Positions 9,601 to 18,117 of a DNA stretch of 64,000 nucleotides are shown one piece after another. The stretch's first letter is position 1; every line of letters begins with the position of its first letter. The stretch covers positions 1-64,000 of the forward strand of contig KN805449.1 in the NCBI GenBank assembly GCA_000818945.1, given 5' to 3'. The DNA comes from Schizochytrium sp. CCTCC M209059. Lineage: Eukaryota > Sar > Bigyra > Thraustochytrida > Thraustochytriidae. Position numbers and translations under genes: made by a program. Below the pieces are notes generated by a model. That model did not search any database. It worked only from the letters and a program-made list of their open reading frames with translations, and was not told the DNA's origin.

Positions 9601-12466
9601 TAACGTGGTCAGGTCCAGAGAAGACATCGAGTGAAATGTCTTCAGCATAGACGTTGTCAGGATCAGCTGTACTCGCATTTACCTGATTGCCGGCTGATGT
9701 GTTTGAAGGCTCGAGAAGCGCTGCTACGACGTAGCCTACTGCTGCGCTAAGCAGGTTGTAGCTGCTGTCACCACGAAACGATTTGCCCAGAACTTCTGCC
9801 TGAACGACGTTCCGTAAAGCCTCACTCGTGGATGCTTCAAAGGTCACCGTGCTGGACACACGCGTACCACTGCTCATAAAAGTTGAAAGGGCAGGTGTAC
9901 TGACCTCGAGCGTTGCCCCGGGCACCGGCAAGAGGCGGAGGCCCGGCAGCTCGCGTATGTTGAACCGGGTATTTGACAAGGCGAGCGCGAACTGAACGGG
10001 AGCAATTTCGGCCCGAATGCCAGCACCGTCTGGGTTGCAAGGCGTGCCTGCTGTAGCGCACCCAAAGTCCAAAACCGCGCCGGCTGGGCCAGTGGACTTT
10101 AGCGACGCAAAAAGAGCGCTTGCTTCATATGTAATGCTTGCTTGGTTCAATGTCGAGGAAAAGGGTTTCGAGGACTCGACGATCTGCTCTGAAGCAACGA
10201 GTCTATGCAGCGCCAACAGCGTCAAGTCGATGCACTGGCTTTTGCGCAAGGTCAGTGAGGTGTTACCATGTGCGCGTATCTCGCGCACAAGTGCTCCAAA
10301 GCCCGCTCCAACATTATCATCTCTCCACGAGAAGTCTACCTGGACAGTGTTTCGCGTCTTTGGCCCGAGTTCCATAGAGGGGACGCTGAGCTCCATACGA
10401 ACCTTGTGGCGTGCGTTTGAGATTACCAAGGGGTCACCACCCACACAGCGCGGAGCCCAGCGGACACGGAACGGCAATGTATCGTTGAGGGAGGAGAAAA
10501 GCACATTAATGCCCGCAGCAACTTCGGTCGTGGACGAGCGTGCGTACAGGTCGATCGAATCGGAAGCCTCGTCGCGAGATGTCTTCATTCGGAGCTCAGG
10601 TTGTCTAATAGCATTGCGATTGAGGCTCCACGCAGCTTGCTTGGGCGTTTCATTTGTCAGGGCATACGAGACATTCCGCAGAATTGCCGAAATAAGCGAC
10701 ACATCTTCCCGAGAAGAGCCAACGAGAACAGGTTTGAGCTCATTCGCATCATAGTTGGCCGCCAGAAGCTGGTCCCAGAGCAGGCCAGGACGCTGAAAGT
10801 TCACCGTGGCAGATACTCCACGTCGTGGATCGAAAATTGTGCCATTCGGTACGCTGATCTCAATCGTGTGCTCCCCAAGTGAAGCCACGTCCATGACAAC
10901 TTCGGGAATAAAGCCCGTGACGTTAGCCGTCAAAAACGTTTTGAGGTCGACTCGCCCCTCCGTTTGCGATGAAGTAATGTTCTCGACCCGAACTTCGTGG
11001 ACTAGAGACTGCCGCGTCGCAGTATTCATCGGATCTTGTAGCGCGCGAGCGCTCAGGGGCACCAGCTCCACTCGAACGGGGTCCATTTTGTCGAGAACAC
11101 GCGCAAGAAAACTCGTGTCAACGGCTTGATGATCCGCGTTCGTCTTTACGTACATGAAGCTGGAGTGACCGCCGTGAGCAACAACATATCCGCTTGCAAC
11201 GGTCTGCATTGTCGCAAGACTCATGTTTTGCGAGCTGCTGAGCACTGATGCCTCAAGCGCAAAGGTGCGACTGGCATGAAAAGGTGCAATTTTCGCTTCG
11301 GCGACGAGGCCAACGTCGGGATTGTGAATAAGATTGGCCATGATTGGAACAAAGGACTTGTTGGATGCATAGATATCGAGTCGACCCAGATTTGCTGTCG
11401 TGAAATTGGCGCGCAGCTCGGGCAAGGTGTCGCTGACCGTGACGCTCACCGTCGAAATAAAGGACAGGTCTGTGCGCGGGTTTGCGGTTTCGTGAAAGTC
11501 AACGCTCACGAGATCAATCATGAGATTTGGCGGGGAACTACTACTGCTGCTGCTGCTGCTGCTGCTACCGCGAGAAAGTCTTGGCTTGGCCGCCTCAACG
11601 TGGAAGGAGATGCGCTGGTCGATGTGCTTGCGATAAGGAATCAAAAAGAGATTGATGCCGACTTGGGCGCGCACACGCACATCAATAGTTACATCAAGCT
11701 CATTGACCATGAGCCACGCCACGTTTGCGACGCGGAGAGCCGCTTGATCGTCGGCATTGTCAACATGCATCATAGGATTCGCAGCAAGGCGGACCGCACT
11801 CTTGCCAAAATCAAGCCACCGCTTTTGCGAAGTTCCCTTAGCGTTGGTAAAGACGGGCGTGAGCGCATTTGTGCTAAAGAGGAGAGACTCGTTGTGAAAG
11901 GCCTCGACCTCCACATGATCGACCATGAGACTGACCCAAGAAAAGGACGGAAGATCAATCGATGCTTTGACATTGAAGGGAATATCGATGTGTGGTTTGC
12001 TGTTGGTTCCCGTTCCGAAAAGCTCAATGCTTTCGAGCTTGACGCATCCATTATTCGCACCTCCGCCGCCATCGCCACCGCTGTTGCCGCTCGCATCGCA
12101 CTTTTTGTAGACTCCAAAGAGTTTGACTCCGACAAAGATTGCGAGACCAAAGACCGCCAGCAGAAAGACGCCGCAGGTCATTGCGCAAAGGCAGACTCGT
12201 CGTCTTGAGCACCATGGCTTGCCTGGCGCCTCGGCACTCTCGGGTCCATCGTCCTGCGCCAGCAGAGGCACCTCAAGGACCTCGATGGAGCTCATCGCGC
12301 CTTCCTCCTCATCCTCGTCATCGTCGCCTTGCGCTGCCACCACCCTCTGAGCTCGACCGGAGCCCTCTGAGCGCCGTCTGCGTTCCTCGTCCCGCCCCTC
12401 GTCCTCGTCGGAGTCCGCGAACGGGTTGTACCCGGCGTCCATCTCGCCCGAGCTTTCCTGCGCCAT
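6653..12466 (-). CDS. Giant single-pass membrane protein with LEA-like repeats, L-type lectin and Ig-like C terminus
   Basis: The 1937-residue frame has no introns. Residues 1-90 form an acidic cytoplasmic tail with an NPF motif (residues 14-16) and an EVPLL dileucine-type motif, both classic endocytic sorting signals. One transmembrane helix lies at about 91-115, giving type II topology. The next ~1480 residues are beta-rich and contain many degenerate copies of a module with phrases such as 'LVVHNPS...' and '...DVDVHV...', resembling LEA_2/DUF3712-type lipid- or water-interacting folds; a poly-Ser run (encoded by CTG/CAG repeats near 11540) interrupts one. Residues ~1606-1831 form an L-type (legume-like) lectin domain, with GGGDGIAFVVQ and GFTASTG matching the family hallmarks. 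Residues ~1832-1937 resemble a filamin/invasin Ig fold. It probably sits on the plasma membrane or endomembranes and binds glycans. Assignment of the middle repeats is the least certain part. It shares a 305-bp promoter with the carrier gene. Confidence 0.7.
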   Translation of the reverse strand: MAQESSGEMDAGYNPFADSDEDEGRDEERRRRSEGSGRAQRVVAAQGDDDEDEEEGAMSSIEVLEVPLLAQDDGPESAEAPGKPWCSRRRVCLCAMTCGVFLLAVFGLAIFVGVKLFGVYKKCDASGNSGGDGGGGANNGCVKLESIELFGTGTNSKPHIDIPFNVKASIDLPSFSWVSLMVDHVEVEAFHNESLLFSTNALTPVFTNAKGTSQKRWLDFGKSAVRLAANPMMHVDNADDQAALRVANVAWLMVNELDVTIDVRVRAQVGINLFLIPYRKHIDQRISFHVEAAKPRLSRGSSSSSSSSSSSPPNLMIDLVSVDFHETANPRTDLSFISTVSVTVSDTLPELRANFTTANLGRLDIYASNKSFVPIMANLIHNPDVGLVAEAKIAPFHASRTFALEASVLSSSQNMSLATMQTVASGYVVAHGGHSSFMYVKTNADHQAVDTSFLARVLDKMDPVRVELVPLSARALQDPMNTATRQSLVHEVRVENITSSQTEGRVDLKTFLTANVTGFIPEVVMDVASLGEHTIEISVPNGTIFDPRRGVSATVNFQRPGLLWDQLLAANYDANELKPVLVGSSREDVSLISAILRNVSYALTNETPKQAAWSLNRNAIRQPELRMKTSRDEASDSIDLYARSSTTEVAAGINVLFSSLNDTLPFRVRWAPRCVGGDPLVISNARHKVRMELSVPSMELGPKTRNTVQVDFSWRDDNVGAGFGALVREIRAHGNTSLTLRKSQCIDLTLLALHRLVASEQIVESSKPFSSTLNQASITYEASALFASLKSTGPAGAVLDFGCATAGTPCNPDGAGIRAEIAPVQFALALSNTRFNIRELPGLRLLPVPGATLEVSTPALSTFMSSGTRVSSTVTFEASTSEALRNVVQAEVLGKSFRGDSSYNLLSAAVGYVVAALLEPSNTSAGNQVNASTADPDNVYAEDISLDVFSGPDHVKVSLDCTPSPRQAGQLRLDVPALELVLGDVGTLKTSAWVFANTGLVSDFQVDYQIDEHTAPAVTRLIGSLVNKLSSDVHLRSADEIIDVRLNLTAVSTRDRAPAEYSLEILGGRPSPGAARVLELNMPCVLPNLCPAFPKDLNGAPYTLIYDLLGSLALDARFFRRLQLRAPPIVFALNAGVHNRMIDFSVPAVDIKVDSSVSHLVSVPFTITLRDVQLLRNALQTLLDSVVPISFRIFVPQERHEQSMLPALLRTADVMLKFDAASPDGRPVPTPKSKQWWFPLASTGAWRLVYTTSTVASFEVNMLLHNPSPVTAVLPDMDCKVAYLVGGADAATPREALFFGHGHVNAGDLVLPGNESSRILSTLVAKQETSGHGDKPPASCSEASISDPATRHNCVISTLLEKMVGKTETHILVTAGFRNPEGSRVQVNFEAVFLEGETGKAIRPYVPPPRFAKDLPSGANSSAMDEFVSVFNTVNVDGWSTAWQSLVEQGIDLAVQVVLHNPFAFPIWVDAYALNLTFDDPTGEYLYYLPSNYAPQLNIPLVTDLSATGLDMVIPGNATMSLPETTVRLLERRVELACRLYNAAEKVQELCASVPGGIFKVGVGSFVWTQKLSIYNVTAVGSNACLYEPACMPALLPAPPPASAKWSLQGTASMTSPGVLLLTKGETDEVAAAWLQEKVMVGDGFDASFDLELKDTSTFGGGDGIAFVVQRDGGPQAMGERCSNSPCNGYTGIPGPSFAVVLYRSTTEHVELHVLVNGQSKPEVGFAASPLLPSAADGKKHNLRVFYSRGDRKVYIYLDGVWQLTVNVWEPEQVDQGQCSAGGAKAQKSACVDLDAIAKDSGRAWMGFTASTGIVMSSVQRVQNVAVRNILASLESSVIAEQGLVIGEAKRTVKMTVDLRDSCGAPIRRALSKTPEVLIEDPHGGRFTPIDVQADPQGLIHVKLVPQMQGTFHVLARYGGDTTAPYRSLGSFLIASE

Positions 12467-12483
12467 GGCGGCAGCCTACGGCG

Positions 12484-12514
<31 letters not shown>

Positions 12515-12771
12515 CAACAACAGCAACAGCGAAGGCCGAAGCGAGGAGTGCGGCCGCGCGGGCTGCGCCGCGCCAGACGTCGAGCCGAGGAGGGGCGGCG
12601 CCGCGGTCGCTCGCAGGGTCTTGAGGGTCTGCCGCGAGAGCTAGCTTCGTTTGCGCAGGGCAAAGATATTTCTCTTGCGCGCTGTGGCCTACAGAACCCG
12701 TTTCCAGCGAGCGAGGTCGAGGCTCTGCGCGCCCGGGGCGCGGCGTCGGCTGCGCGCGGGCGGCGGCGGCC
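12467..12771. promoter_or_regulatory. Short bidirectional promoter
   Basis: Only 305 bp separate the divergent starts at 12466 (leftward) and 12772 (rightward). The stretch is very GC-rich and holds a GCAGCA-type run at 12483-12535 that lies just upstream of the lectin-protein start. No TATA box is evident. Shared control of the two genes is inferred from spacing. Confidence 0.5.
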
Positions 12772-13335
12772 ATGTTCTGCCTCGACTACGCCCTCGCGTT
12801 CACGGTGCACTACTTTCTGTGCGGCTCGCGCCCCGCGGCTCCGGATGCGAACACGTCGGCGACGTCGGGCACGGCGGACTTGACGGGCGCGGGGGGCGAG
12901 AAGAGCAACGGCGGCGTCCCACGCTGGGCTCGGGAAACGACAGCGGGCGCCGCCGCGGGGCTCGCAGCAGCCGTGGCCCTGTACCCGTTTGACGTCTTGC
13001 GCCAGAGCGCCGTGCAGCGAGGCACATCCTCGTTTGCAGCAAGTACTGTGCCATTCATGGCCGTGTACCTTGGCATCTTCTTCACGGCGGTTCCATCTGA
13101 GCGCCCGGCAGAATTCTCCACAAAAGCACGCACTGCAGTGGCTGCGGCCACTGCAGCAGCGGTGGTGGAGTTTCCGCTTGACAAGGCGAAACACGCTATT
13201 GCAGGAGGAAATCGTGGGATGGCTCTTGCGACGTCGGCGGCGCGAATTCCACTTTCTGCATTCCTACTTCTTGCATACGACCACATGCTTCGCGCTGCAC
13301 AGCAACGACGCCAGCTCGAGGCCACGAGAAATTAA
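12772..13335 (+). CDS. Short mitochondrial-carrier-like protein (two modules)
   Basis: The 187-residue product has two copies of the mitochondrial carrier signature Px[DE]xx[RK]: YPFDVLRQ (about residue 72) and FPLDKAKHA (about residue 138). Each is followed by a second hydrophobic helix. Canonical SLC25 carriers are ~300 residues with three such modules that together form the six-helix pore, so this protein lacks one third. The N-terminal ~60 residues carry one hydrophobic stretch and a low-complexity linker instead. The frame is complete with a stop and shows no frameshift, so it looks like a genuine short version, not a truncation at a contig end. It may be a degenerate carrier, a peroxisomal or mitochondrial membrane protein, or part of a heteromer. 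The substrate cannot be predicted. Confidence 0.5.
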   Translation: MFCLDYALAFTVHYFLCGSRPAAPDANTSATSGTADLTGAGGEKSNGGVPRWARETTAGAAAGLAAAVALYPFDVLRQSAVQRGTSSFAASTVPFMAVYLGIFFTAVPSERPAEFSTKARTAVAAATAAAVVEFPLDKAKHAIAGGNRGMALATSAARIPLSAFLLLAYDHMLRAAQQRRQLEATRN

Positions 13336-13833
13336 TGGGACGCCACTGGCATCAGAGAGTCGGCCTATTTCGTTGCCAAGAGGAAAGTAAACAGGGGAAA
13401 CAAAAAAAATGAATCGAAAGTGGGTGGGCCTATCAGAGGCGGTGTCGGCTAGAATAGAATTTCCCCTTCGCCAAAGATTCGTGGCGTAGCACGAGACTAC
13501 GGAAAGCGAAAGCCACGCATATGACGGCAGGAAGCACCTTCTTGCTGACGGTTGCGAGAAGTACAAGAAAGACAATGGTGGAACGTCTATCAACGACTTT
13601 TAATGCGACCATGACATAATTCATTCAGACCCAGTGGTGGCTTTGTATCCGATGCACCAATTTGTCGATCACCAAGGTACACTGAGTCGAAGGCAGGAGA
13701 AAGAAAGAGAGAATTAATCGCTTCGTCATCTAGAGTAGGCCTCTGAGAGCATCGCAAGAGCTTCCGTGCAAGCATGCTCTTGACCTGTAACATTCTTTTT
13801 GATTGCCGTGTCTGCTACAATCGCGCGGTAACA
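13336..13833. other. Convergent intergenic spacer
   Basis: This 500-bp spacer lies between the ends of two converging genes. I see no conserved structure or credible frame in it. Confidence 0.5.
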
Positions 13834-16380
13834 TCAACGAATGGCTTGCGCAAAGCTGTCGACCATCAAGGGAACCAGAAGACTATGATAGTCTTCTGCA
13901 AACTTGACTTCAATGTGGTCTAGAACTGGCGATGGCGCTTGGCTCGCGGTGGCTCGCGAGAGATTGCGGCGCGCAATCGTAACCACCACTGATTCCCCGG
14001 GAACACCTCGCAGTCCAAGACGTACACCACCTGATTCCCATTTGATGGCCGCAAAGCGATGCTCCGAGACTGGTACAAGCTTTGCTGCTTCGCCAAGAAT
14101 GGCAATCTGGGTCCCCTTGTCTTTGTCACCAAGCCAAGGCGCGGCGTGAAAAACACGAAAATCACTTGCTCCGCTCTTGGGCACGCGCATGGGATGCTTG
14201 CTGTCAAAATCGCCGAGCTGGGTAAAGTTGCGAGGCGCCCCGTATCCCGTGTAGGCAAGGTACTTTTGGCTCGGGTCCGCGTCCACGGGCAGCATGGCGG
14301 GAGTGACAACCGTCTCCATCTGGGAGAGGATCGAGACGACATGAACCCATTTGTGGCCATCCACATGCGTATGCGTGCTAGAAATAGCACAGATCTCATG
14401 ACCCTTGGTTGACAACGTCGTTCCAATATTGACATTGGGCTGGGCGCCACCAAAAGCCGCGTCTATAAAACATTGGTCAATGGCCGTAAGCGGGCGAGAG
14501 GGCTGCAAGAGACGCCCGTCAGGGGCGCACATGAGATCGATGACTCGCTTGTCGGCATGTCCCACCTTGTCTCCGACTTGCACGGGTCCAGCGCTGTAGA
14601 CTGCAACAGCAGCGAGCATCTCAGCATGGGGCTCCTCCGCCTTGCCATACGGGTTTCCGGGCTGAACTTGAGACGTCCAAAAGACGTCCTTTGCCGGTGC
14701 GAGGTCGAGAGACCATAACAGCAAAGAAGTTGTTTGAATGTAGTACAGGCAATATGGAAAGCGGCAATTCTGAGTGTTTCCAGGGTGGTAGTCATCTCCA
14801 GCACGAACTTGAGTCACCGCCGGGTGCTCGATACTTTGGAGCACCATTCGTGGCAATGGCATGCAGTATTGAATAGAGACGTTGTAAGCAAGCGCAGCGC
14901 GTGCCATTTGTGCTAGCCACGAAGTCCCAAGCGTCGGCTCGCGCATGAGATGCGATGGCATGCCCTCGAACTCGTTGTAAAGCCAGTCCTGCTCGTAGAC
15001 AAACATGCCCTTTGCACTCATATTGCGCATAAGATCGTCCCAGAACTCTTGCTCCAGAGGTACAGAGTAGGAGTTCTCTACCTCAAAGCGATACTTGCCC
15101 CCGTTGTCGACATTGTAAACATTGTCGGGCGACCAGTACCGGTTGTGCAAAAAGAGTGGCCAATCTGTGCGTTTTGAAAACTCGGCCAAGCCATGCGGAA
15201 AGACGTCGTCGCGAGCCTCCCAACGCTCGACGCCGCCGCCGTTGCCGCGTTTGTACCACCAAGAGTCAAGCTGGATGTAGCGGTATGGAATGTCCTTGCT
15301 CTTGGCGTCCTCATAGACTTGAAGCATGGTGTCCTCATAGGTTGCTCCGTTTTCGGTCTTGTAGTAGTAGTAAGCGCCGTTGTCTGTAATGTAGCCAAGA
15401 TAAGAGAGAGAAATGTCGCGCGCGATGGCTTCTTGGCGCTTGTCACCAATGTCGTGATACGTAAGCATAGCTTCGCCTAGCTGTTTGCAAGCGACTGTGA
15501 CACCCGCGCCGGAGATGGTGAACATGGTGCGGAGCTCAAATCCAGGAGGCACGTGGTCAATACTTCCAAGAAGACCACTTGCAAAGATTTCGCCCTCGCG
15601 AATATCGAGACCTTGCACAGTGGTTGCCATTGAGCCCGCGAGAGGACCAATTGCAAGATTCCAGCTCATGTGCCGATCAAAAAAGACCATTGGCCCGGCG
15701 CGCTCGCCCCCGAACTCGTGAGTTGCGTATCCGAGCACATCAGCCGCGCTCCGCTGCATGAATCGATCATTGAAGGACAAGAGACCAATATTCAGCTGCG
15801 TGAGATAGTCAGCATACTCAAGTGGACGGTCGTGTCGAATTTTGTCGTAATACGAGGGCGCAATGGCGAGGCTAGGCCAGTGAGAGGCGGCATGATTGCT
15901 GCTATGCACAGAAGTATCATTGGCGCCCTGAGGCCAATTCTGCACGAACACCAAGGTTTCGCTTTCCTCGTAGCGCAACACGGCCGTTTCAAAGGTCCAT
16001 GTATCGTCGGCGTTTCCCTTGCGCTGCCAAATGAAGCGCGTCTCTCGAAAGTGTCCCAACTTGTCGGTGCCGTTGCAGGTCTTGACGTCTTTGAGTTTTA
16101 GATCAACGCCAGCCGTCAGCGTCTGACCGTCTACAGTCGTACTCACAGGCAAACTTGTAAAAATTGCAGGGTCGCCGTGCTTTCCGTCCTGCATATCAAA
16201 GCCAAGCGTGAAGCTGCCCTCGTCGAGGTCCAAGGTGAAGCCCAGCTTGATGGGGTCCATGGCAGTTTTCGGCGCTCCGCCCCGAGCCACGGCTGCGAGG
16301 CACGCTAGCGAGAGCGCCAAGACGAAGGCAGTCGCCCATTTTTGGCAACACGCGCGTCTGCGCGCCTCCGGCGCTGTCAT
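13834..16380 (-). CDS. Secreted GH36-like (alpha-galactosidase/raffinose-synthase clan) protein
   Basis: I place the start at the second in-frame Met (16380), giving 848 residues that begin MTAPEARRR followed by a hydrophobic stretch ending ...LAAVARGG, a good signal peptide or anchor. The first Met (16440) would add 20 residues before it. The N-terminal third is a beta-rich domain, the middle a likely TIM barrel, and the C terminus another beta domain, as in glycoside hydrolase families 36/27 and raffinose synthases. YIQLDSWWYKRG resembles the barrel-strand acid motif (...DDGW), and VRAGDDYHPGNTQ resembles the RASDDFYP block that carries the acid/base Asp in raffinose synthases. Several NxT/S sequons fit a secreted glycoprotein. 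The substrate is unknown. The family call is by motif and moderately sure; this is not a close match to any characterised enzyme I know. Confidence 0.55.
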   Translation of the reverse strand: MTAPEARRRACCQKWATAFVLALSLACLAAVARGGAPKTAMDPIKLGFTLDLDEGSFTLGFDMQDGKHGDPAIFTSLPVSTTVDGQTLTAGVDLKLKDVKTCNGTDKLGHFRETRFIWQRKGNADDTWTFETAVLRYEESETLVFVQNWPQGANDTSVHSSNHAASHWPSLAIAPSYYDKIRHDRPLEYADYLTQLNIGLLSFNDRFMQRSAADVLGYATHEFGGERAGPMVFFDRHMSWNLAIGPLAGSMATTVQGLDIREGEIFASGLLGSIDHVPPGFELRTMFTISGAGVTVACKQLGEAMLTYHDIGDKRQEAIARDISLSYLGYITDNGAYYYYKTENGATYEDTMLQVYEDAKSKDIPYRYIQLDSWWYKRGNGGGVERWEARDDVFPHGLAEFSKRTDWPLFLHNRYWSPDNVYNVDNGGKYRFEVENSYSVPLEQEFWDDLMRNMSAKGMFVYEQDWLYNEFEGMPSHLMREPTLGTSWLAQMARAALAYNVSIQYCMPLPRMVLQSIEHPAVTQVRAGDDYHPGNTQNCRFPYCLYYIQTTSLLLWSLDLAPAKDVFWTSQVQPGNPYGKAEEPHAEMLAAVAVYSAGPVQVGDKVGHADKRVIDLMCAPDGRLLQPSRPLTAIDQCFIDAAFGGAQPNVNIGTTLSTKGHEICAISSTHTHVDGHKWVHVVSILSQMETVVTPAMLPVDADPSQKYLAYTGYGAPRNFTQLGDFDSKHPMRVPKSGASDFRVFHAAPWLGDKDKGTQIAILGEAAKLVPVSEHRFAAIKWESGGVRLGLRGVPGESVVVTIARRNLSRATASQAPSPVLDHIEVKFAEDYHSLLVPLMVDSFAQAIR

Positions 16381-16579
16381 CTTGATGTACGACAAGGTCA
16401 ATTTCCGCGGTCTGAGCTCGATTGCGATTTGGTCTCGCACCCTCCAAGGGAGGTTGTGCGATCGATCTGTCGCTCTGGAGCGGAGGGAAAAATCTTTTTC
16501 TTTTGAGTAAAAAGATCCGCAATCGATCCAGCCTTTGCCTTACTGCAGCCTGAGCATCACCTAGTCCTAGGCCCAAGGC

Positions 16580-17345
16580 CTAATTCAATGCGACCAAATT
16601 CGTGCCTTTGGAGGTGAGACCGTGCGCCATCTGGTGGTAGCTTAACGTGTTGATGGACGTCTTGGACGTCAAGAAGAGACGGTTCTTGGCTTCTTCAGAA
16701 AAGAGGTAACCGTAAATTTTGGGGCCAAAGAGGAGGCCCAACGCATCGAGCATGCGTGCGGAGGGCGCTCACGAGAGCTTTGACGAGTCCATTGAGACTA
16801 GAAGTGTTGAGTGTTGATGGCCACAATGAAGATTGGAATGCCAAGAGCTCCAAGTAGCTGACGAGCGCCACGGCGATAAAGCGACCTTCCGAGAACTTTG
16901 TCGGAACATTTCGCCCCTTGTACGCCAGGTAGTTTCCCCAAACCAAGCAGACGATGAAAAAGCTAATGAGAGGAATCAGGAACGGCATAGGACTTTCGCA
17001 CGTGCAGATTCTCACAGACTGGACTGCCGCAGCCGTGACTGGATCCGGTTCAATCATTGTTCTCTTGAAATGGAGTGGATCGACGATGAGTCAGGCTAGT
17101 AAAGTAACGAGCACACACGCGAGAAAAATTAGCTCGTATTGGAGAAGCTGTCCGCTGGAGATGGAGATACGCTTCAATCACTTTTGTTGAAGAGCTTGTT
17201 AATTCGCCACATCTTGGACAATAACGGTACGACGATGATACCAAACCAGGCAAGGAAAAAAATTAGGAATGAGCATGCAATTGATACTATTTCCGTTTAT
17301 GAAGGAAAAATTGTCGGAGAGGGAGCAGTTGTCGTGCATACAAGA
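16580..17345 (-). pseudogene. Relic of a class C (GABA-B-like) GPCR 7TM domain
   Basis: Read leftward, this stretch holds ordered pieces of a family C seven-helix domain in changing frames. About 17195-17260 encodes a TM3-like piece (WFGIIVVPLLSKMWRINKLF), followed by a frame change and a stop. About 17000-17100 gives a TM4/loop piece with VDPL and EPDP, as in GABA-B receptors. About 16890-16975 gives a TM5-like piece (LVWGNYLAYKGRNVPTKF). Another frame change leads to LGIPIFIVAINT (TM6), and 16700-16742 gives the TM7-like LLFGPKIYGYL; that frame ends at a TAG at 16580-16582. At least two in-frame stops and several frameshifts make it a dead gene. The ligand-binding part is absent. An intact relative lies at 48165-50828. 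Introns could explain one break, but not all of them. Confidence 0.7.
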
Positions 17346-18117
17346 TCATCAGCGTCCCTGATGCATTCGTTTTCTACGTACTTTCGAGCAAGAAGTAGAA
17401 GGAAGATGCAATATCGTTTTCGGTGTTTCTTCTGCGGGCTGTTCGTTCTTCGTGGGAGAGACACAGCGATGACATTCTCTGATGTGTCTGTACCGAGGCG
17501 GATTGACTCCCAAGTTCGGGAGTTTGTTCGGCTTTGGGGCAGTTTTGGGCGTTCGGAACTCTACATCTAAAAGTAACCGCTAGGGGATTTGTAGGATAGA
17601 CGCGAGAGTCCTCTGCGCTATGACTCAAGCTCGCGATTGAACATGATCTGACATGACGAACATCGAGGGTATGCGACCAATGACCTTTTCGACACTGGTC
17701 GAACGAGCAATTTATGACTCGTCACGTGTCGGTATTGCTGCTTAGCGGAAACTTACATTTAGAAGGTGACTACAAAATCGAAGAGGGACGTGTGGGCCGG
17801 GCAAGGCTCTGAAGCCGGCTTCCCGCTCAAGTTTGCCTTAATCCCGAATACCCAAACTTTGCCTCAAAGCCGAACGAATGTCCGAGTTTGGCCTGCTCGC
17901 CTACCAGACTATTGACCAGGTTGCTCGCCCGCCAGCCAGCCAACCCAGGACGGTTTCAAGGATACCGAAAAAGAACTTGCAAGAATGAAAGTAGCTACAC
18001 GTCAGTTAGCCAGCCAGCCAGCCAGAAACGGTTTGGAGGAGAACAAAAGGGAACTTGCAAGAGTGAAAGTAAGTAGGCGAGGCAGAGCAGTTTATTTTTT
18101 CTTCGCGATAGATCTAA
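17346..18117. other. Intergenic spacer with diverged tandem repeat
   Basis: No gene is evident. From ~17930 to 18075 a unit of about 66 bp occurs twice in diverged form: each has CCAGCCAGCC, then a GGTTT-containing stretch, then GAACTTGCAAGA(A/G)TGAAAGTA. The repeat lies just beyond the 3' end of the CSE1 gene. Confidence 0.5.
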
